A DNA stretch of 64,000 bases from Methylocaldum sp. 14B (GCF_002005105.1 NZ_MSCV01000003.1:62001-126000), one strand, 5' to 3'; shown: positions 1 to 9,950, counted from the stretch's first letter. Numbers and translations: made by a program. The notes: generated by a model not told the origin, from the sequence alone.

Positions 1-173
1 TCAACCCCGGCACCACCCATGTCGTCGATACGGTCAACATCGGACCGATCAGCCGCGACACGTTCGTCGTCCAAGCCGGCGAAGGCGTCGGCACCGGCGA
101 CTGGCACTTCCACTGCCATGTCATCCAGCACATGCAGGCCGGCATGATGGGTGACTTCAAAGTCGTCAAGTAA
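1..173 (+). CDS. Multicopper oxidase, C-terminal fragment (partial)
   Basis: The gene is cut by the left edge; the readable frame begins at base 3 and ends with TAA at 171-173, giving 57 residues. It contains HFHCHVIQHMQAGM, the last copper-binding segment of multicopper oxidases: the Cys is a type 1 copper ligand, the flanking His residues bind the trinuclear cluster, and the His and Met downstream complete the type 1 site. Such enzymes couple substrate or metal oxidation to reduction of O2 to water, usually in the periplasm. The substrate cannot be told from this fragment. The next gene, 32 bp downstream on the same strand, encodes another secreted copper protein, so the two may form a redox pair. 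Confidence 0.9.
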   Translation, partial: NPGTTHVVDTVNIGPISRDTFVVQAGEGVGTGDWHFHCHVIQHMQAGMMGDFKVVK

Positions 174-205
174 GCTCTATCAAAATCACATCAAAACAAG
201 AGGTT

Positions 206-2077
206 ATGAATATGAATAAGTTTCGCAAACTGACCACCGCCATTGCCGTGAGTCTCGGAACCATGAGCTTGACGCCCATCGTGAGCGCCGAAACAGCCTC
301 GTCCGAAGACGACGTCATTCTCAGCGTTCCGGGCGTCATGCCGGTCGGCGCGCTGGAAATGACCGACGAGCCCGGTCGGTGGTTCAAAGACCCGACGGAT
401 GGCGACAGCCTGGTCGTGGTCAAACCCGGCGACGCGGTCTTGATCAAGATGACCGACGTCAACGCCGAACACACGATTACCAGCCTGTTGTGGCAGCCCG
501 GCGCCGCCAAGTTCCCGGTCGACCAGGACAAGCCGTCGAGCGCCAGCGTCACACAAACGTTCGATAAACCCGGCCTGTACGTATTTACCTGCAAGGTCCA
601 TCCCTACATGTTTGGCGCCGTCGTAGTGGATGACCCCAATACGGAAGGACTGGATCTGGGCAGCGAAATCCAGCTCGTCACCGGAGCAAAAGTGCCGACC
701 ACCAGCGATATCGCCAAGAAGCTGCTTCGGACCTTCTTCGTTGCCACCACGCCGTCGCTCTGGCGTGACTATTCCAAGCCGAACTGGGACCTAAAGCTGC
801 CGTCCATCCCCCTGAATCTGGGCGGAACCGTCATCAGCCTGGATGCGCTGAACGTATCCATGCCGAACAAGTTGTCCAATCCGGCTACGCCCGGTGTCGG
901 CGAGGTCTGGGTGAACGCTCAGTTCGAGACCATCAAGGGAAAGAGCAAGCCGGGTTCCGCCACACAAGTTGACGCAGCGAACTGGACCATCAAGAAAAAG
1001 GTCAAGGGCGTCGACATCAATATGAACAATCCTCACAACATGTGGACGGACAGGTCCTACAAGTACATCTATCAAACCGAATGGTTCGATAAGCGCTTGG
1101 TCACCTTCGACCGTGAAACCGGACAGATTTACGGCGCTCTGACGGTCGGCCAATCGCCTTCTCATGTCATGTCGCGACCGTCGGATGACAGCCTGACCGT
1201 GGCACTCAACGGCGAAGACCGCGTATTGAAGCTGACCGGAGGCAAGCACCCGACGGCTCAGGACAGCGTTAACACTGGCCCGAACTCCGGACCCCATGGC
1301 CATCACGTGACCCATGACGGCAAATACGCGCTGACGCCGAATGCCTTGGCGGGCTCCGTATCCATCGTCGATCTGGACAGCGGCCAGGCCTCCACCGTGC
1401 CGAACGTGGGCGTGATTCCCATCGCCATCTGGGGCGACGCGACCGACAAGGCCTATGTAGCCAACCTGCTAGGCACGCCGCCGCTGCTCAGCACCCTGAG
1501 CGTGATCGACATCAAGAGCAAGCAGAAGATCAAGGACATCGATCTCGCTGCGGATTACGATCCGATCAGCGGCAAGACGACAGGCGAAGCGTATGGCCTG
1601 CTGCCGATCCAGACCCCGATCAGCCCGGACGGAAAATACGTGGTCACGGCCAACACCCTGAGCGCAACCATTACCATCACCGACACGTCGACTCACAAGG
1701 TGGTCAAGAGCCTGCCCTGCGAGCCGGGCTGCCATGGCGTCAACTTCGGCATGAAAAAAGGCGGTGGCTACTACGCCTATGTCGCCAGCAAGTTCGCCAA
1801 CGATCTCATCGTGGTCGACATGGACAAGCTTGAAGTCGCCGGCCGCGTGATGCTCGCCGACGCCAAGGATGCCGATATCGTCGGCAACAACGGCATGGGC
1901 GGCCAAGGCGTCCTGCCGCTGCCTGTCGCCGATCACGGCTGGATCGAGCAAACCGCCAAACTGGCCGGCTCGGGCCAGCTCAGCGCCGAGGTCGAGTCTT
2001 GGCTGGGCGCTCTGACGACCGCTCAACGCGGAATTGAATTATCCGGAAAGATCGTGCAATCAGAGGGCAAGCACTGA
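206..2077 (+). CDS. Secreted cupredoxin fused to a YVTN/YncE-type beta-propeller
   Basis: A 623-residue secreted protein. Residues 1-28 are a signal peptide (cleavage probably after IVSA). Residues about 35-142 form a cupredoxin-like domain with a plausible type 1 copper site: His89, Cys129, His132 and Met135 (motif CKVHPYM). Residues about 200-560 have the repeat character of a YVTN/YncE beta-propeller, with strands such as SIVDLDSG and IVVDMDKLEV. Two unusual potential metal sites lie in the propeller: His364/366/367/370 (HGHHVTH) and C505-E-P-G-C509-H510, a CxxxCH arrangement. The start codon follows an AAGAGG-like ribosome binding site. It lies just behind a multicopper oxidase gene, so an electron-transfer or copper-handling role is inferred; no specific family name is recognised. 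Confidence 0.85.
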   Translation: MNMNKFRKLTTAIAVSLGTMSLTPIVSAETASSEDDVILSVPGVMPVGALEMTDEPGRWFKDPTDGDSLVVVKPGDAVLIKMTDVNAEHTITSLLWQPGAAKFPVDQDKPSSASVTQTFDKPGLYVFTCKVHPYMFGAVVVDDPNTEGLDLGSEIQLVTGAKVPTTSDIAKKLLRTFFVATTPSLWRDYSKPNWDLKLPSIPLNLGGTVISLDALNVSMPNKLSNPATPGVGEVWVNAQFETIKGKSKPGSATQVDAANWTIKKKVKGVDINMNNPHNMWTDRSYKYIYQTEWFDKRLVTFDRETGQIYGALTVGQSPSHVMSRPSDDSLTVALNGEDRVLKLTGGKHPTAQDSVNTGPNSGPHGHHVTHDGKYALTPNALAGSVSIVDLDSGQASTVPNVGVIPIAIWGDATDKAYVANLLGTPPLLSTLSVIDIKSKQKIKDIDLAADYDPISGKTTGEAYGLLPIQTPISPDGKYVVTANTLSATITITDTSTHKVVKSLPCEPGCHGVNFGMKKGGGYYAYVASKFANDLIVVDMDKLEVAGRVMLADAKDADIVGNNGMGGQGVLPLPVADHGWIEQTAKLAGSGQLSAEVESWLGALTTAQRGIELSGKIVQSEGKH

Positions 2078-2117
2078 TCCGGAAACGGTTCCTCTTTTTC
2101 CAAAGTTAGGAGCTCTC

Positions 2118-2160
2118 CGCCCGCTCAAGCGCACTACGGCGCTTGAGCGGGCGTCTTTTC
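2118..2160 (+). terminator. Rho-independent terminator after the cupredoxin-propeller gene
   Basis: A perfect 15 bp stem (2118-2132 with 2139-2153) and a 6 nt loop are followed by TCTTTTC. It lies 40 bp after the stop codon and should end the copper-protein transcript. Confidence 0.9.
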
Positions 2161-2300
2161 GTTTCGACGACACCCCTTCACACGCTACCCCGAGTCGCGG
2201 ATTCGGCCGCAGACTCGACTTTATTCCGGCTTTCACGGATACCAAGACTCACGAGCCCTCTCTAACGGTATGATCGGGGGATCCGTCAGGAGGAGATTCA

Positions 2301-3041
2301 GTGATGCCTTTCACTCGCCGTCTGAAATTCTCGGTCGCGCTGCTGTGCATCGGACTCTTCGGCACAGCGGCTCACGCCGACGAATATGCCGCCAAACGCC
2401 AGGCTCTGATCGATGAAATCCGAAGCGAAACCCGCTGGGTCAGCAGCGAAATCGGCAAAACCGAGTTAGATGCCCAGGTCCTGGCCGCCATGGGGAAGGT
2501 TCCCCGGCACGAGTTCGTGAGCGAGGATCTGCGCAGTATCGCGTATGCGAACCGGCCTTTGCCCATCGGTTACGGACAAACCATTTCCCAGCCTTTCATC
2601 GTGGCGCTGATGACCGATCTGCTGCGCGTCAAACCGGATGAAACGGTGCTCGAAATCGGCACCGGTTCCGGCTATCAGGCGGCCGTCCTGGCGGAATTGG
2701 CCGAGCGGGTCTACTCCATCGAGATTGTGCCGGAATTGACCCAAATGGCGACGGAACGTCTGAAACGGCTGGGCTACGCCAAGGTTGAGACCAAGACCGG
2801 CGACGGCTATTACGGCTGGCCGGAACACGCGCCTTTCGATGCCATCATCGTCACCGCCGCCCCCACGCAAATTCCGCCGCCGCTGGTGCAACAGCTCAAG
2901 CCGGGCGGCCGCATGATCATACCGGTCGGCGGACAATTCCTGCTGCAGTATCTGGTGCTCGTCGAGAAGAGCGAACAGGGCAAGATCTCGACTCGGCAGA
3001 TCGTGCCGGTGCAATTCGTGCCTTTGACGGGCGCTCATTAG
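2301..3041 (+). CDS. pcm: Protein-L-isoaspartate O-methyltransferase, exported form
   Basis: PCMT uses S-adenosylmethionine to methylate abnormal isoaspartyl residues, starting repair of aged proteins. The SAM-binding motif VLEIGTGSGYQAAVLAEL and the substrate-loop region around PIGYGQTISQP are typical of the family. Unlike the cytoplasmic enzyme, this copy begins with a hydrophobic leader ending in AHA, so it is probably exported. The start is GTG 2301 or ATG 2304; both follow the strong AGGAGG at 2288-2293. The stop codon is only 2 bp before the next gene, so the two are translated together. A periplasmic PCMT has no obvious SAM source there, which is a known puzzle for exported forms. Confidence 0.92.
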   Translation: MMPFTRRLKFSVALLCIGLFGTAAHADEYAAKRQALIDEIRSETRWVSSEIGKTELDAQVLAAMGKVPRHEFVSEDLRSIAYANRPLPIGYGQTISQPFIVALMTDLLRVKPDETVLEIGTGSGYQAAVLAELAERVYSIEIVPELTQMATERLKRLGYAKVETKTGDGYYGWPEHAPFDAIIVTAAPTQIPPPLVQQLKPGGRMIIPVGGQFLLQYLVLVEKSEQGKISTRQIVPVQFVPLTGAH

Positions 3042-3043
3042 AC

Positions 3044-5521
3044 ATGGCCGATTCCGCGATCGAATCTCGCCGCGACGAGGAGCGCGCGCGCCATGAAGCG
3101 CCGCCGCGGCTGCTCTTGCTCTCGGTTTCGCTGATTTCGGCTGCGGCGCTGGTCTATGAAATCCTCTTGATGCGGCTTTTTTCCGTTATCCAATGGCATC
3201 ACTTTGCCTACATGATGATCAGCTTGGCGCTGCTCGGCTACGGCGCGAGCGGAACGTTCCTGACGCTCGCACGGGAATATTTGTTGCCCCGTTTCGGTGC
3301 CGCATTCGTTCTCAACGCGGCTTTGTTCGGCTTGAGCGCGACATTGTGCTTTCTGGCCGCGCAGCAAGTGCCCTTCAATGCGCTGGAAGTGCTTTGGAGT
3401 CCGCGGGAATGGGGGCATCTCGTTCTGATCTACCTTATCCTGACGCCGCCCTTCTTTTTCGCGGCCAACTGCATCGGCCTGACCTTCCAGCGCTACAAAG
3501 CGACGATAGGCCGCACCTATGCGGCCGATCTCTCGGGAGCGGGAACAGGCGCTTTGGCGGTCGTTCTTCTGCTGTTCCTGGTGTTTCCGTTGAATGCGCT
3601 GGTCCTCGCGAGCGGAGCGGGATTTGCGGCCGCGTCCTTGGCCTGGATTGCGTTGGGAATGCGTCCCCGCGAACTGATCGCGCCTTTAGTTGCGGTGATT
3701 GCCGCTCTGTGGCTTCTGGTTCACTGGAGCGGTGCGGAACTCCGGCCGGTGGAATACAAAAGCCTCTCCCAGGCATTGCGCGTGTCCGGAGCGGAGCGAA
3801 TCGAGGAACGTTCCAGCCCGCTCGGGCTGCTCAGCGTGGTGCGCAGCCCCGAAGTACCGTTCCGCCATGCGCCGGGGCTCAGCCTGAACAGCCCGGTTCC
3901 GGTGCCGGAGCAACTGGCGGTGTTTACCGACGGCGAAGGCATGAGCGCCATCAATCGTTGGGATGGAAGCCGAGGCAGCCTCGCTTTTCTCGATTACGTG
4001 CCGTCCGCCCTGCCGTATCACCTGTTGCCCCGGAAGCCGAAAGTCCTCGTTTTGGGCGCGGGCGGGGGCAGCGAAGTGCTTCAGGCGATCTATCACGATG
4101 CGGAACGCATCGACGCCGTGGAACTCAATCCGCAAATGATCGACCTGGTATCCCGCGATGTTGCCGATTTTGCCGGGCAGGTTTACGGTCAGCCCTCGGT
4201 TCGCGTACATGCGGCCGAGGCGAGGAGTTTCGTCGCCGCGTCGGCGGAGCATTACGATTTGATTCAAATTGCCTTGCTGGACGCCTTCAACACCTCGTCG
4301 GCGGGTTCGTATGCACTGAACGAAAGCTATCTCTATACGGTTGAGGCCCTGCAAGCCTATTTGGCGCACCTGAGATCCGGAGGTTTTCTGGCCATCACCC
4401 GCTGGGTCCGCCTGCCGCCCCGTGACGAGATCAAGCTGTTCGCGACCGCTGCCGATGCCTTGGCGCGTGCCGGCGCGAGCGCGCCGGAACGGCGCTTGAT
4501 CTGGATCCGCGGCTGGCAGACCAGCACTCTGTTGATCAAGAACGGCGAAATTTCCGATCCGGAGATCGCCACGCTGCGGCAGTTCTGCGACGAACGCTCA
4601 TTCGACCTTGCCTACTATCCCGGCATCGAAGCACAGCAAGCCAATCTCCACAACCGGTTGAAAGAACCTTATTTCTTCGAAGCGGCGACGGCCTTGCTGA
4701 GTCCCGAACGGGAATCGTTTACAGAGCGCTACAAGTTCGATGTCCGTCCAGCCACCGACGACCGGCCGTATTTCTTTCACTTCTTCAAATGGCCGCTTCT
4801 AGCGGAAGCCTTCAAGCTGAAAGGGTCGGGAGGACTTTCGCTGCTCGACATGGGCTATCCGATCCTGCTGGCAACGCTGCTCCAATCAGTGATCATCAGT
4901 ACCTTGCTGATCCTGGCCCCGCTCGGGGTCTTGATGCATCGGAGCGACGGCGGGCTGAAAAATAGCCGACGATCCCCGGTTTTCGGCTATTTCTTCGCGA
5001 TCGGCCTGGCATTCATGTTTACGGAAATCGTTTACATACAGAAATTCATTCTTTACCTGGGTCATCCGCTCTATGCCGTGGCGATGGTACTCGCAGGATT
5101 TCTGATCTTCGCCGGACTGGGAAGCCGATATGCGGCGAGGATTACGCCCCAACAGGCCGGAATGCATATTTCTCGGGCTACCAAAGCGATTATTGCCGTC
5201 TCCGCAGTTTATTTCTTAACGCTACCATCGCTGTTTGATGTATCCATCGCCCTTCCCGCCCCTATCAAAGTGACGGTCGTCCTCGCCCTTATCGCGCCGT
5301 TGGCGTTTTTTATGGGCATGCCTTTTCCGCTAGGGCTTTCGCGGCTGGCGGCCGAGGCGGAGCGGCTGATTCCCTGGGCTTTCGGAATCAACGGCTGCGC
5401 ATCGGTCATCGCCGCCATTCTGGCCACGGTATTGGCCATTCACGTCGGTCAGTTCTGGCTATTGGTCGCCGCCTTGTCGCTTTACGGACTGGCGGGTTTT
5501 GCGGGGCCCCATCGGGGTTGA
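3044..5521 (+). CDS. Polytopic membrane protein with a spermidine-synthase-like domain
   Basis: An 825-residue protein in three parts. About six hydrophobic segments fill residues 20-230. A class I methyltransferase fold of the spermidine-synthase type follows at about 300-560, with VLVLGAGGGSEVLQAI near residue 332 as the nucleotide-binding loop, DAVELNPQMIDLV as the next strand, and YDLIQIALLDAF near the active site. A further five or six membrane segments make up residues 607-825. Fused membrane/SpeE-like proteins are common in proteobacteria and have no settled reaction; aminopropyl transfer is possible but not shown. It is coupled to pcm with a 2 bp gap, which suggests a shared role. Confidence 0.8.
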   Translation: MADSAIESRRDEERARHEAPPRLLLLSVSLISAAALVYEILLMRLFSVIQWHHFAYMMISLALLGYGASGTFLTLAREYLLPRFGAAFVLNAALFGLSATLCFLAAQQVPFNALEVLWSPREWGHLVLIYLILTPPFFFAANCIGLTFQRYKATIGRTYAADLSGAGTGALAVVLLLFLVFPLNALVLASGAGFAAASLAWIALGMRPRELIAPLVAVIAALWLLVHWSGAELRPVEYKSLSQALRVSGAERIEERSSPLGLLSVVRSPEVPFRHAPGLSLNSPVPVPEQLAVFTDGEGMSAINRWDGSRGSLAFLDYVPSALPYHLLPRKPKVLVLGAGGGSEVLQAIYHDAERIDAVELNPQMIDLVSRDVADFAGQVYGQPSVRVHAAEARSFVAASAEHYDLIQIALLDAFNTSSAGSYALNESYLYTVEALQAYLAHLRSGGFLAITRWVRLPPRDEIKLFATAADALARAGASAPERRLIWIRGWQTSTLLIKNGEISDPEIATLRQFCDERSFDLAYYPGIEAQQANLHNRLKEPYFFEAATALLSPERESFTERYKFDVRPATDDRPYFFHFFKWPLLAEAFKLKGSGGLSLLDMGYPILLATLLQSVIISTLLILAPLGVLMHRSDGGLKNSRRSPVFGYFFAIGLAFMFTEIVYIQKFILYLGHPLYAVAMVLAGFLIFAGLGSRYAARITPQQAGMHISRATKAIIAVSAVYFLTLPSLFDVSIALPAPIKVTVVLALIAPLAFFMGMPFPLGLSRLAAEAERLIPWAFGINGCASVIAAILATVLAIHVGQFWLLVAALSLYGLAGFAGPHRG

Positions 5522-5617
5522 GATCGATGCACCGGCTTTCCGACGTTTCGGCCGGCCCGTGCCACGCTCAGGAACCCAAATGTCTCCGTCACGTCTAAGA
5601 TTCGGATAGGAATGTAT

Positions 5618-5654
5618 CCGCCGCTTTGCTTCAAGGATGAGAGGCGGTTTTTTT
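5618..5654 (+). terminator. Possible weak terminator
   Basis: CCGCC at 5618-5622 can pair with GGCGG at 5643-5647, followed by a run of seven T. The stem is short and the loop long, so termination is only plausible. It would end the pcm transcript before the lipoprotein gene. Confidence 0.45.
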
Positions 5655-5714
5655 CATTGAATTCATGTTTTGCCGATACGAAGCCCAAGCTTCGCAAGGA
5701 CGCGAGGTTCTGTC

Positions 5715-6083
5715 ATGAAGTATCTGCTTGTCATCGCCATGTCATTGCTGGCCGGCTGCGCACCGATATTACGCGAGGAGCCCTTGACCAGCCGGATCTA
5801 TCCCCCCACGGCCGAGATCGATATTCTGGATTCCTGGCCCGAAAACAGGGCGTTCATCGAAATCGCGGAGATTACGGCCCGTGCCGACCGGGAGACCGTA
5901 GGCGCAATCGTCGATCGAGCCAAAGCGGCCGGTGCCGATGCCGTCCTCTTCGGACCGCCCTACCATTACGGCGATGTGGTCATATTGTTTGCCGGCGGCA
6001 ACATCGGCGGACATCAGGCGGGAGGGATCAACACGGTTCCCATGACGCGAATCCAGGCTCGGCTGATCAAATATCTGCCATGA
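5715..6083 (+). CDS. Small outer-membrane-type lipoprotein of unknown function
   Basis: A 122-residue protein. It starts MKYLLVIAMSLLAGC, a short signal peptide with a clear lipobox (LAGC), so the mature protein should be lipid-anchored at its Cys. The rest is a small mixed alpha/beta domain (ITARADRETVGAIVDRAKAAGADAVLFG), reminiscent of the heavy-metal-binding/YbjQ-like pattern in which a residue or Lys-Ala-Gly-Ala-Asp-Ala helix precedes a strand; this likeness is weak. The ATG at 5715 is preferred to an upstream in-frame ATG because it begins the signal peptide directly. It is convergent with the sensor kinase gene that follows. Function unknown. Confidence 0.75.
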   Translation: MKYLLVIAMSLLAGCAPILREEPLTSRIYPPTAEIDILDSWPENRAFIEIAEITARADRETVGAIVDRAKAAGADAVLFGPPYHYGDVVILFAGGNIGGHQAGGINTVPMTRIQARLIKYLP

Positions 6084-6104
6084 CCGATGTCGTCCACGAT
6101 CCGA

Positions 6105-8471
6105 TCACTGGCAACTCGAAGTCTTGAACTGTGACCCGGTATCCGGCTTCCTCAGCCGATGCTCGGCAATCACGCGGGTGATGTCCTCCAGCCTCACCGG
6201 CTTGATGAAGTGGTGGTCGAAACCGGCCGTGAGGCAGCGGTAACGGTCCTGATCCTGGCCGTAGCCACTGATGGCGATCAACAGGGCCTGCCGGATCTGA
6301 GGCATGGCGCGCAACTTCTGCGCCACTTCGCAGCCGTCCATCACGGGCAGCCCGATATCCAGCAAGACCACATCCGGGGCGAATCTCTGCGCAACCGCGA
6401 GAGCTGTAGGGCCATCCGGCGCCCGCTCGACCTCGCATCCTTCCAACTCGAGCAGCAAAGACAATCCCTCGACGGCATCCGCATTGTCGTCAACCACCAG
6501 CACGCGCAGAGCAGCGCGTTTTTCCGCATCGGTATCGTCCGCTGGCTTGGCTGTCGATTGCTCCGCCGGCTTATCGGATAGCAACGGCAACCGGACGATA
6601 AATTCGGAACCCTTGCCGATACCCTCGCTCTTTGCCTCGACACTGCCGCCGTGCAAATCGACCAATTGTTTCACAAGGCTGAGCCCGATGCCCAACCCAC
6701 CTTTCGCACGATCCAAAGAACGGTCGGCTTGGGCGAAAAGGTCAAAAATGCGGGGCAACACCTCCGGACTGATCCCGACACCTGCATCCCGCACCCGGAT
6801 GACGGCTTGTCCGTTCTCCGTTGCCGCCGTCAGCCAAATCTGTCTGTTCGGCTCGGAATATTTGGCGGCATTGTTGAGCAAATTCGATACGACTTGCGCG
6901 ATTCGGATCTGGTCGCCTTCGATCCAGACCGGCTCGGAAGGCAGGGATAGGCTGATGCTGTGGCCGTGAGCCTGAATCAGCGGCCGGCTCGTTTCCATGG
7001 CGTGGTTGACGATGGTGGCCAGTTCCAGCGGCTGCTTGTTCAAGGTGACCTTTCCGCGGCTGATGCGGGACACGTCCAACAAATCGTCGACCAGCCGGGT
7101 GAGATGCTTCGTCTGCCGCTCGATGACATCTCTGGCCCAAGCGTACTGCGGTCCGTCGCCGCTGGTTCGATGCAGGATCTGTACGGCGCTCATGATCGGC
7201 GCCAGCGGGTTGCGCATTTCGTGCGCCAGCGTGGCCAAGAATTCATCCTTTTGCCGGTCGGCGGCAGTCAACTCTTCGGTCTTACGGATCAGCTCATCCT
7301 GTAGCTTTTTCATTTCGGTAATGTCGAGATTCATGCCCGCCCAGGCCGTCACCTTGCCTTCGGCGTTCCGGATCGGGACGCCGCGACTCAAAATGTGTCG
7401 GTAAGAGCCTTCCGCGCTCCGGATACGATATTCGTAATCCCAGAAGCAGCCGGTTTTGACGCAGTACCTCCAATGATCCAGGATGGGCTGCAGGTCCTCC
7501 GGATGCACACGCGAGGTCCAACCGACGTGTATGCACTCGTCCAGCGTCATCCCGGTCATTTTCAAGAACGAATCGCTCAAGTAGCGGATATCGCCGTTCG
7601 GCTCGCAGATCCAGGCTCCGAAAGGGATCGACTCGCCGATCGCACGATAGAGCGCCTCCGATTCGGCGAGAGCAGCCTCCGCGCGGCGGCTTTCAGTGAC
7701 ATCCCGAAAAATCAGAATCACGCCCAATAACCGGCCGTCCATGCCTCGTATGGGCGCAGCGCTGTCGCTGATCGGAATTTTCCGTCCGTTTCTCGCAATC
7801 AGCACCGTATGATTCGCGAGACCGACGACGGCGCCGGTTCTCAGTACCTTTTCGACGGGGTTTTCGATCGGATTGAGCGTCTCCTCGTTAACGACGCGAA
7901 ACACGTTCTCCAGCGGCTGGCCGCGCGCTTCATCCTGAATCCATCCGGTCAGCGATTCCGCAGTCGGATTGAACAGTTCTATACGACCCCCGGTATCGGT
8001 GACGACGGCCGCATCGCCGATGCTGGTCAAGGTCACGACAAAACGATCGCGCTCGACGCGGAGCTGTTCTTCGGCCTGCTGGCGTCTGAAAATCTCGTCC
8101 TCCAATCGCTGTCGCGCCTGCAACTCGCGCCGCACGAGCCCGGTGCGCCATAAATGGACCAGTAGGACGATGGCAAGTCCCATTACGACAAAAGCGCCTA
8201 GCGGAATCCATTCGTCAGCCCCCTCGCCCCTCGGCGAACCAACCGGAGTTATCGCGAGATAAGTACCCAGCACGGCGCCCGATAACGTGGCCAGCAGCCC
8301 TGGGCCGAATCCGCCGTAAAGAGCGCCTATCAGCACCGGCAGCAGAAAGGGCATCACTATGGGCGCGCCTTGATACGATGGGCGCAGGAGCAATATGGCC
8401 AGCGCTACGGCAACCGCTGCGCCGAACGATAGGGCATACGCCGATACGGACGAGAGCTTGGAGTGAACCAT
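6105..8471 (-). CDS. Hybrid sensor histidine kinase with two PAS domains and a receiver
   Basis: A 788-residue membrane kinase. The first 110 residues hold several hydrophobic segments (MASE/DUF4118-like). Two PAS domains follow at about 140-260 and 268-390, the second with a PAC-like end. The HisKA H-box is FLATLAHEMRNPLAPI with His417. The HATPase domain shows QVVSNLLNNAAKYS (N box), RDAGVGIS (G1) and GGLGIGLSL (G2). A receiver domain occupies about 655-770, with Asp705 in VVLLDIGLPVMDG as phospho-acceptor and Lys757 near its end. The ATG at 8471 was chosen because hydrophobic segments start soon after it; an open frame continues upstream to 8576. No response regulator gene is adjacent, so signal and target are unknown. 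Confidence 0.93.
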   Translation of the reverse strand: MVHSKLSSVSAYALSFGAAVAVALAILLLRPSYQGAPIVMPFLLPVLIGALYGGFGPGLLATLSGAVLGTYLAITPVGSPRGEGADEWIPLGAFVVMGLAIVLLVHLWRTGLVRRELQARQRLEDEIFRRQQAEEQLRVERDRFVVTLTSIGDAAVVTDTGGRIELFNPTAESLTGWIQDEARGQPLENVFRVVNEETLNPIENPVEKVLRTGAVVGLANHTVLIARNGRKIPISDSAAPIRGMDGRLLGVILIFRDVTESRRAEAALAESEALYRAIGESIPFGAWICEPNGDIRYLSDSFLKMTGMTLDECIHVGWTSRVHPEDLQPILDHWRYCVKTGCFWDYEYRIRSAEGSYRHILSRGVPIRNAEGKVTAWAGMNLDITEMKKLQDELIRKTEELTAADRQKDEFLATLAHEMRNPLAPIMSAVQILHRTSGDGPQYAWARDVIERQTKHLTRLVDDLLDVSRISRGKVTLNKQPLELATIVNHAMETSRPLIQAHGHSISLSLPSEPVWIEGDQIRIAQVVSNLLNNAAKYSEPNRQIWLTAATENGQAVIRVRDAGVGISPEVLPRIFDLFAQADRSLDRAKGGLGIGLSLVKQLVDLHGGSVEAKSEGIGKGSEFIVRLPLLSDKPAEQSTAKPADDTDAEKRAALRVLVVDDNADAVEGLSLLLELEGCEVERAPDGPTALAVAQRFAPDVVLLDIGLPVMDGCEVAQKLRAMPQIRQALLIAISGYGQDQDRYRCLTAGFDHHFIKPVRLEDITRVIAEHRLRKPDTGSQFKTSSCQ

Positions 8472-8727
8472 GACGAGAATCCTGTCTCCATCAAATGGCG
8501 AGATTCCGGTTAGCGGATATCGCACCCGGGCAGCGGCCATGCCGGGCAATCCGCATCGTCGGCCCGATGTTAACACGGTTCGGCCGGCGAATCGCTCGCA
8601 TCACTCATCGCCCGCCAGTGAACCCCGGATAGTCGGCTAAGCCGCCTATCCGCCGAGTTCAAGAAAATGAACGTTTAGCGCCTTGGAAACAGCATCCTTG
8701 CCGCGGCCAAGGCACGAAAGCCAAGAT

Positions 8728-9912
8728 TTAAGTCAAACCGCTCTTCAGCCGCTCCATGGCCTTCTGAAGATTGGCCATGCTGGTGGCGATGGAGAGGCGC
8801 ACATGACCCGGAGCGCCGAAAGCGGAGCCCGGAACCACGGCGACGCCGCCGTGCTCGATGAGATGCTCCGATAGGCCCAAGTCGTCGGAAATTCCCGGCA
8901 TGCGGTCGATCACGCCCTGCACATTGGGAAGGACATAGAAGGTCCCGTCGGTTTCGAGACAGGATACGCCGGGAATGCTGTTCAACTCGCTCACCACGTA
9001 ATCGTGCCGTTCCTTGAAGGCCTTGACCATCTCGCCGATAAAGGACTGATCGCCGGTCAAAGCGATTTCTGCGGCCACCTGAGAGATGGACGTGGGGTTG
9101 GATGTGCTTTGCGACTGGATATTGGTCATCGCCTCGATCAGCTTCGCGGGTCCCGCCGCATAGCCGATACGCCAGCCGGTCATGGAATAGGCTTTGGATA
9201 CGCCGTTCAAGACCACGGTGCGGTCGTACAGCTCCGGGCAGACATTGAGAATATTGCAGAAGCTGCCGGCCTTCCAGACGATGTGCTCGTACATGTCGTC
9301 GGTGGCGACAACCACGTCCGGATAGTCTTTCAACACCTCGCCGAGGGCTTTAAGCTCCGCTTCGCTGTACGCCATGCCGGTCGGGTTGGACGGGCTGTTG
9401 ATCACGAACAACCGGGTTTTCGGCGTCAGCGCCGCCTTGAGTTGGGCGGGCGTGATTTTGAACTTCTGCGACTGCGGCGCGTCGATAATGACGGGGACGG
9501 CGCCTGCCAAGAGCACCATGTCCGGGTAGGACACCCAGTACGGCGCCGGAATGATGACTTCGTCGCCCGGATTCAAAAGCGCTTGCGCCAGATTGTAAAA
9601 GCTCTGCTTGCCGCCGCAGGATACCAACACTTGCTTGACGTCGTAGTCGAACCCGTTTTCCCGCTTGAACTTTGCGACCACCGCCTTCTTGAGGCCGGGC
9701 GTACCGTCGACCGCCGTATATTTGGTGAAACCGTCCTGAATGGCCTTGATGGCAGCCTGTTTGATATGCTCGGGGGTATCGAAATCCGGCTCGCCGGCTC
9801 CGAGGCCCACGATGTCTTTGCCGGCGGCGCGCATGGCGGCCGCTCTCGCGGTCACGGCCAAGGTAGGTGAGGGTTTGATCGACTGTACGCGGTCGGAAAG
9901 TTTGATGTTCAT
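8728..9912 (-). CDS. Class I aspartate-type aminotransferase
   Basis: A 394-residue PLP enzyme of fold type I that moves an amino group between an amino acid (probably aspartate) and 2-oxoglutarate. Visible hallmarks are [12 protein letters not shown] (substrate loop), [15 protein letters not shown] and [17 protein letters not shown] with the PLP-binding Lys240. Length and motifs fit the prokaryotic Igamma aspartate aminotransferases, which may also accept prephenate or aromatic amino acids; the exact substrate cannot be fixed by reading. It diverges from uvrB across about 38 bp, so the two promoters must share that space. Its product could supply aspartate for metabolism generally. Confidence 0.92.
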   Translation of the reverse strand: MNIKLSDRVQSIKPSPTLAVTARAAAMRAAGKDIVGLGAGEPDFDTPEHIKQAAIKAIQDGFTKYTAVDGTPGLKKAVVAKFKRENGFDYDVKQVLVSCGGKQSFYNLAQALLNPGDEVIIPAPYWVSYPDMVLLAGAVPVIIDAPQSQKFKITPAQLKAALTPKTRLFVINSPSNPTGMAYSEAELKALGEVLKDYPDVVVATDDMYEHIVWKAGSFCNILNVCPELYDRTVVLNGVSKAYSMTGWRIGYAAGPAKLIEAMTNIQSQSTSNPTSISQVAAEIALTGDQSFIGEMVKAFKERHDYVVSELNSIPGVSCLETDGTFYVLPNVQGVIDRMPGISDDLGLSEHLIEHGGVAVVPGSAFGAPGHVRLSIATSMANLQKAMERLKSGLT

Positions 9913-9950
9913 TGTGTCGAGTTAAAGATTGGTCAAATAGGTCAGGCTTT

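Noticed and set aside
9912-9950. Upstream TTG start for uvrB
   Set aside because: It would overlap the divergent aminotransferase start; ATG 9951 gives the usual UvrB length.
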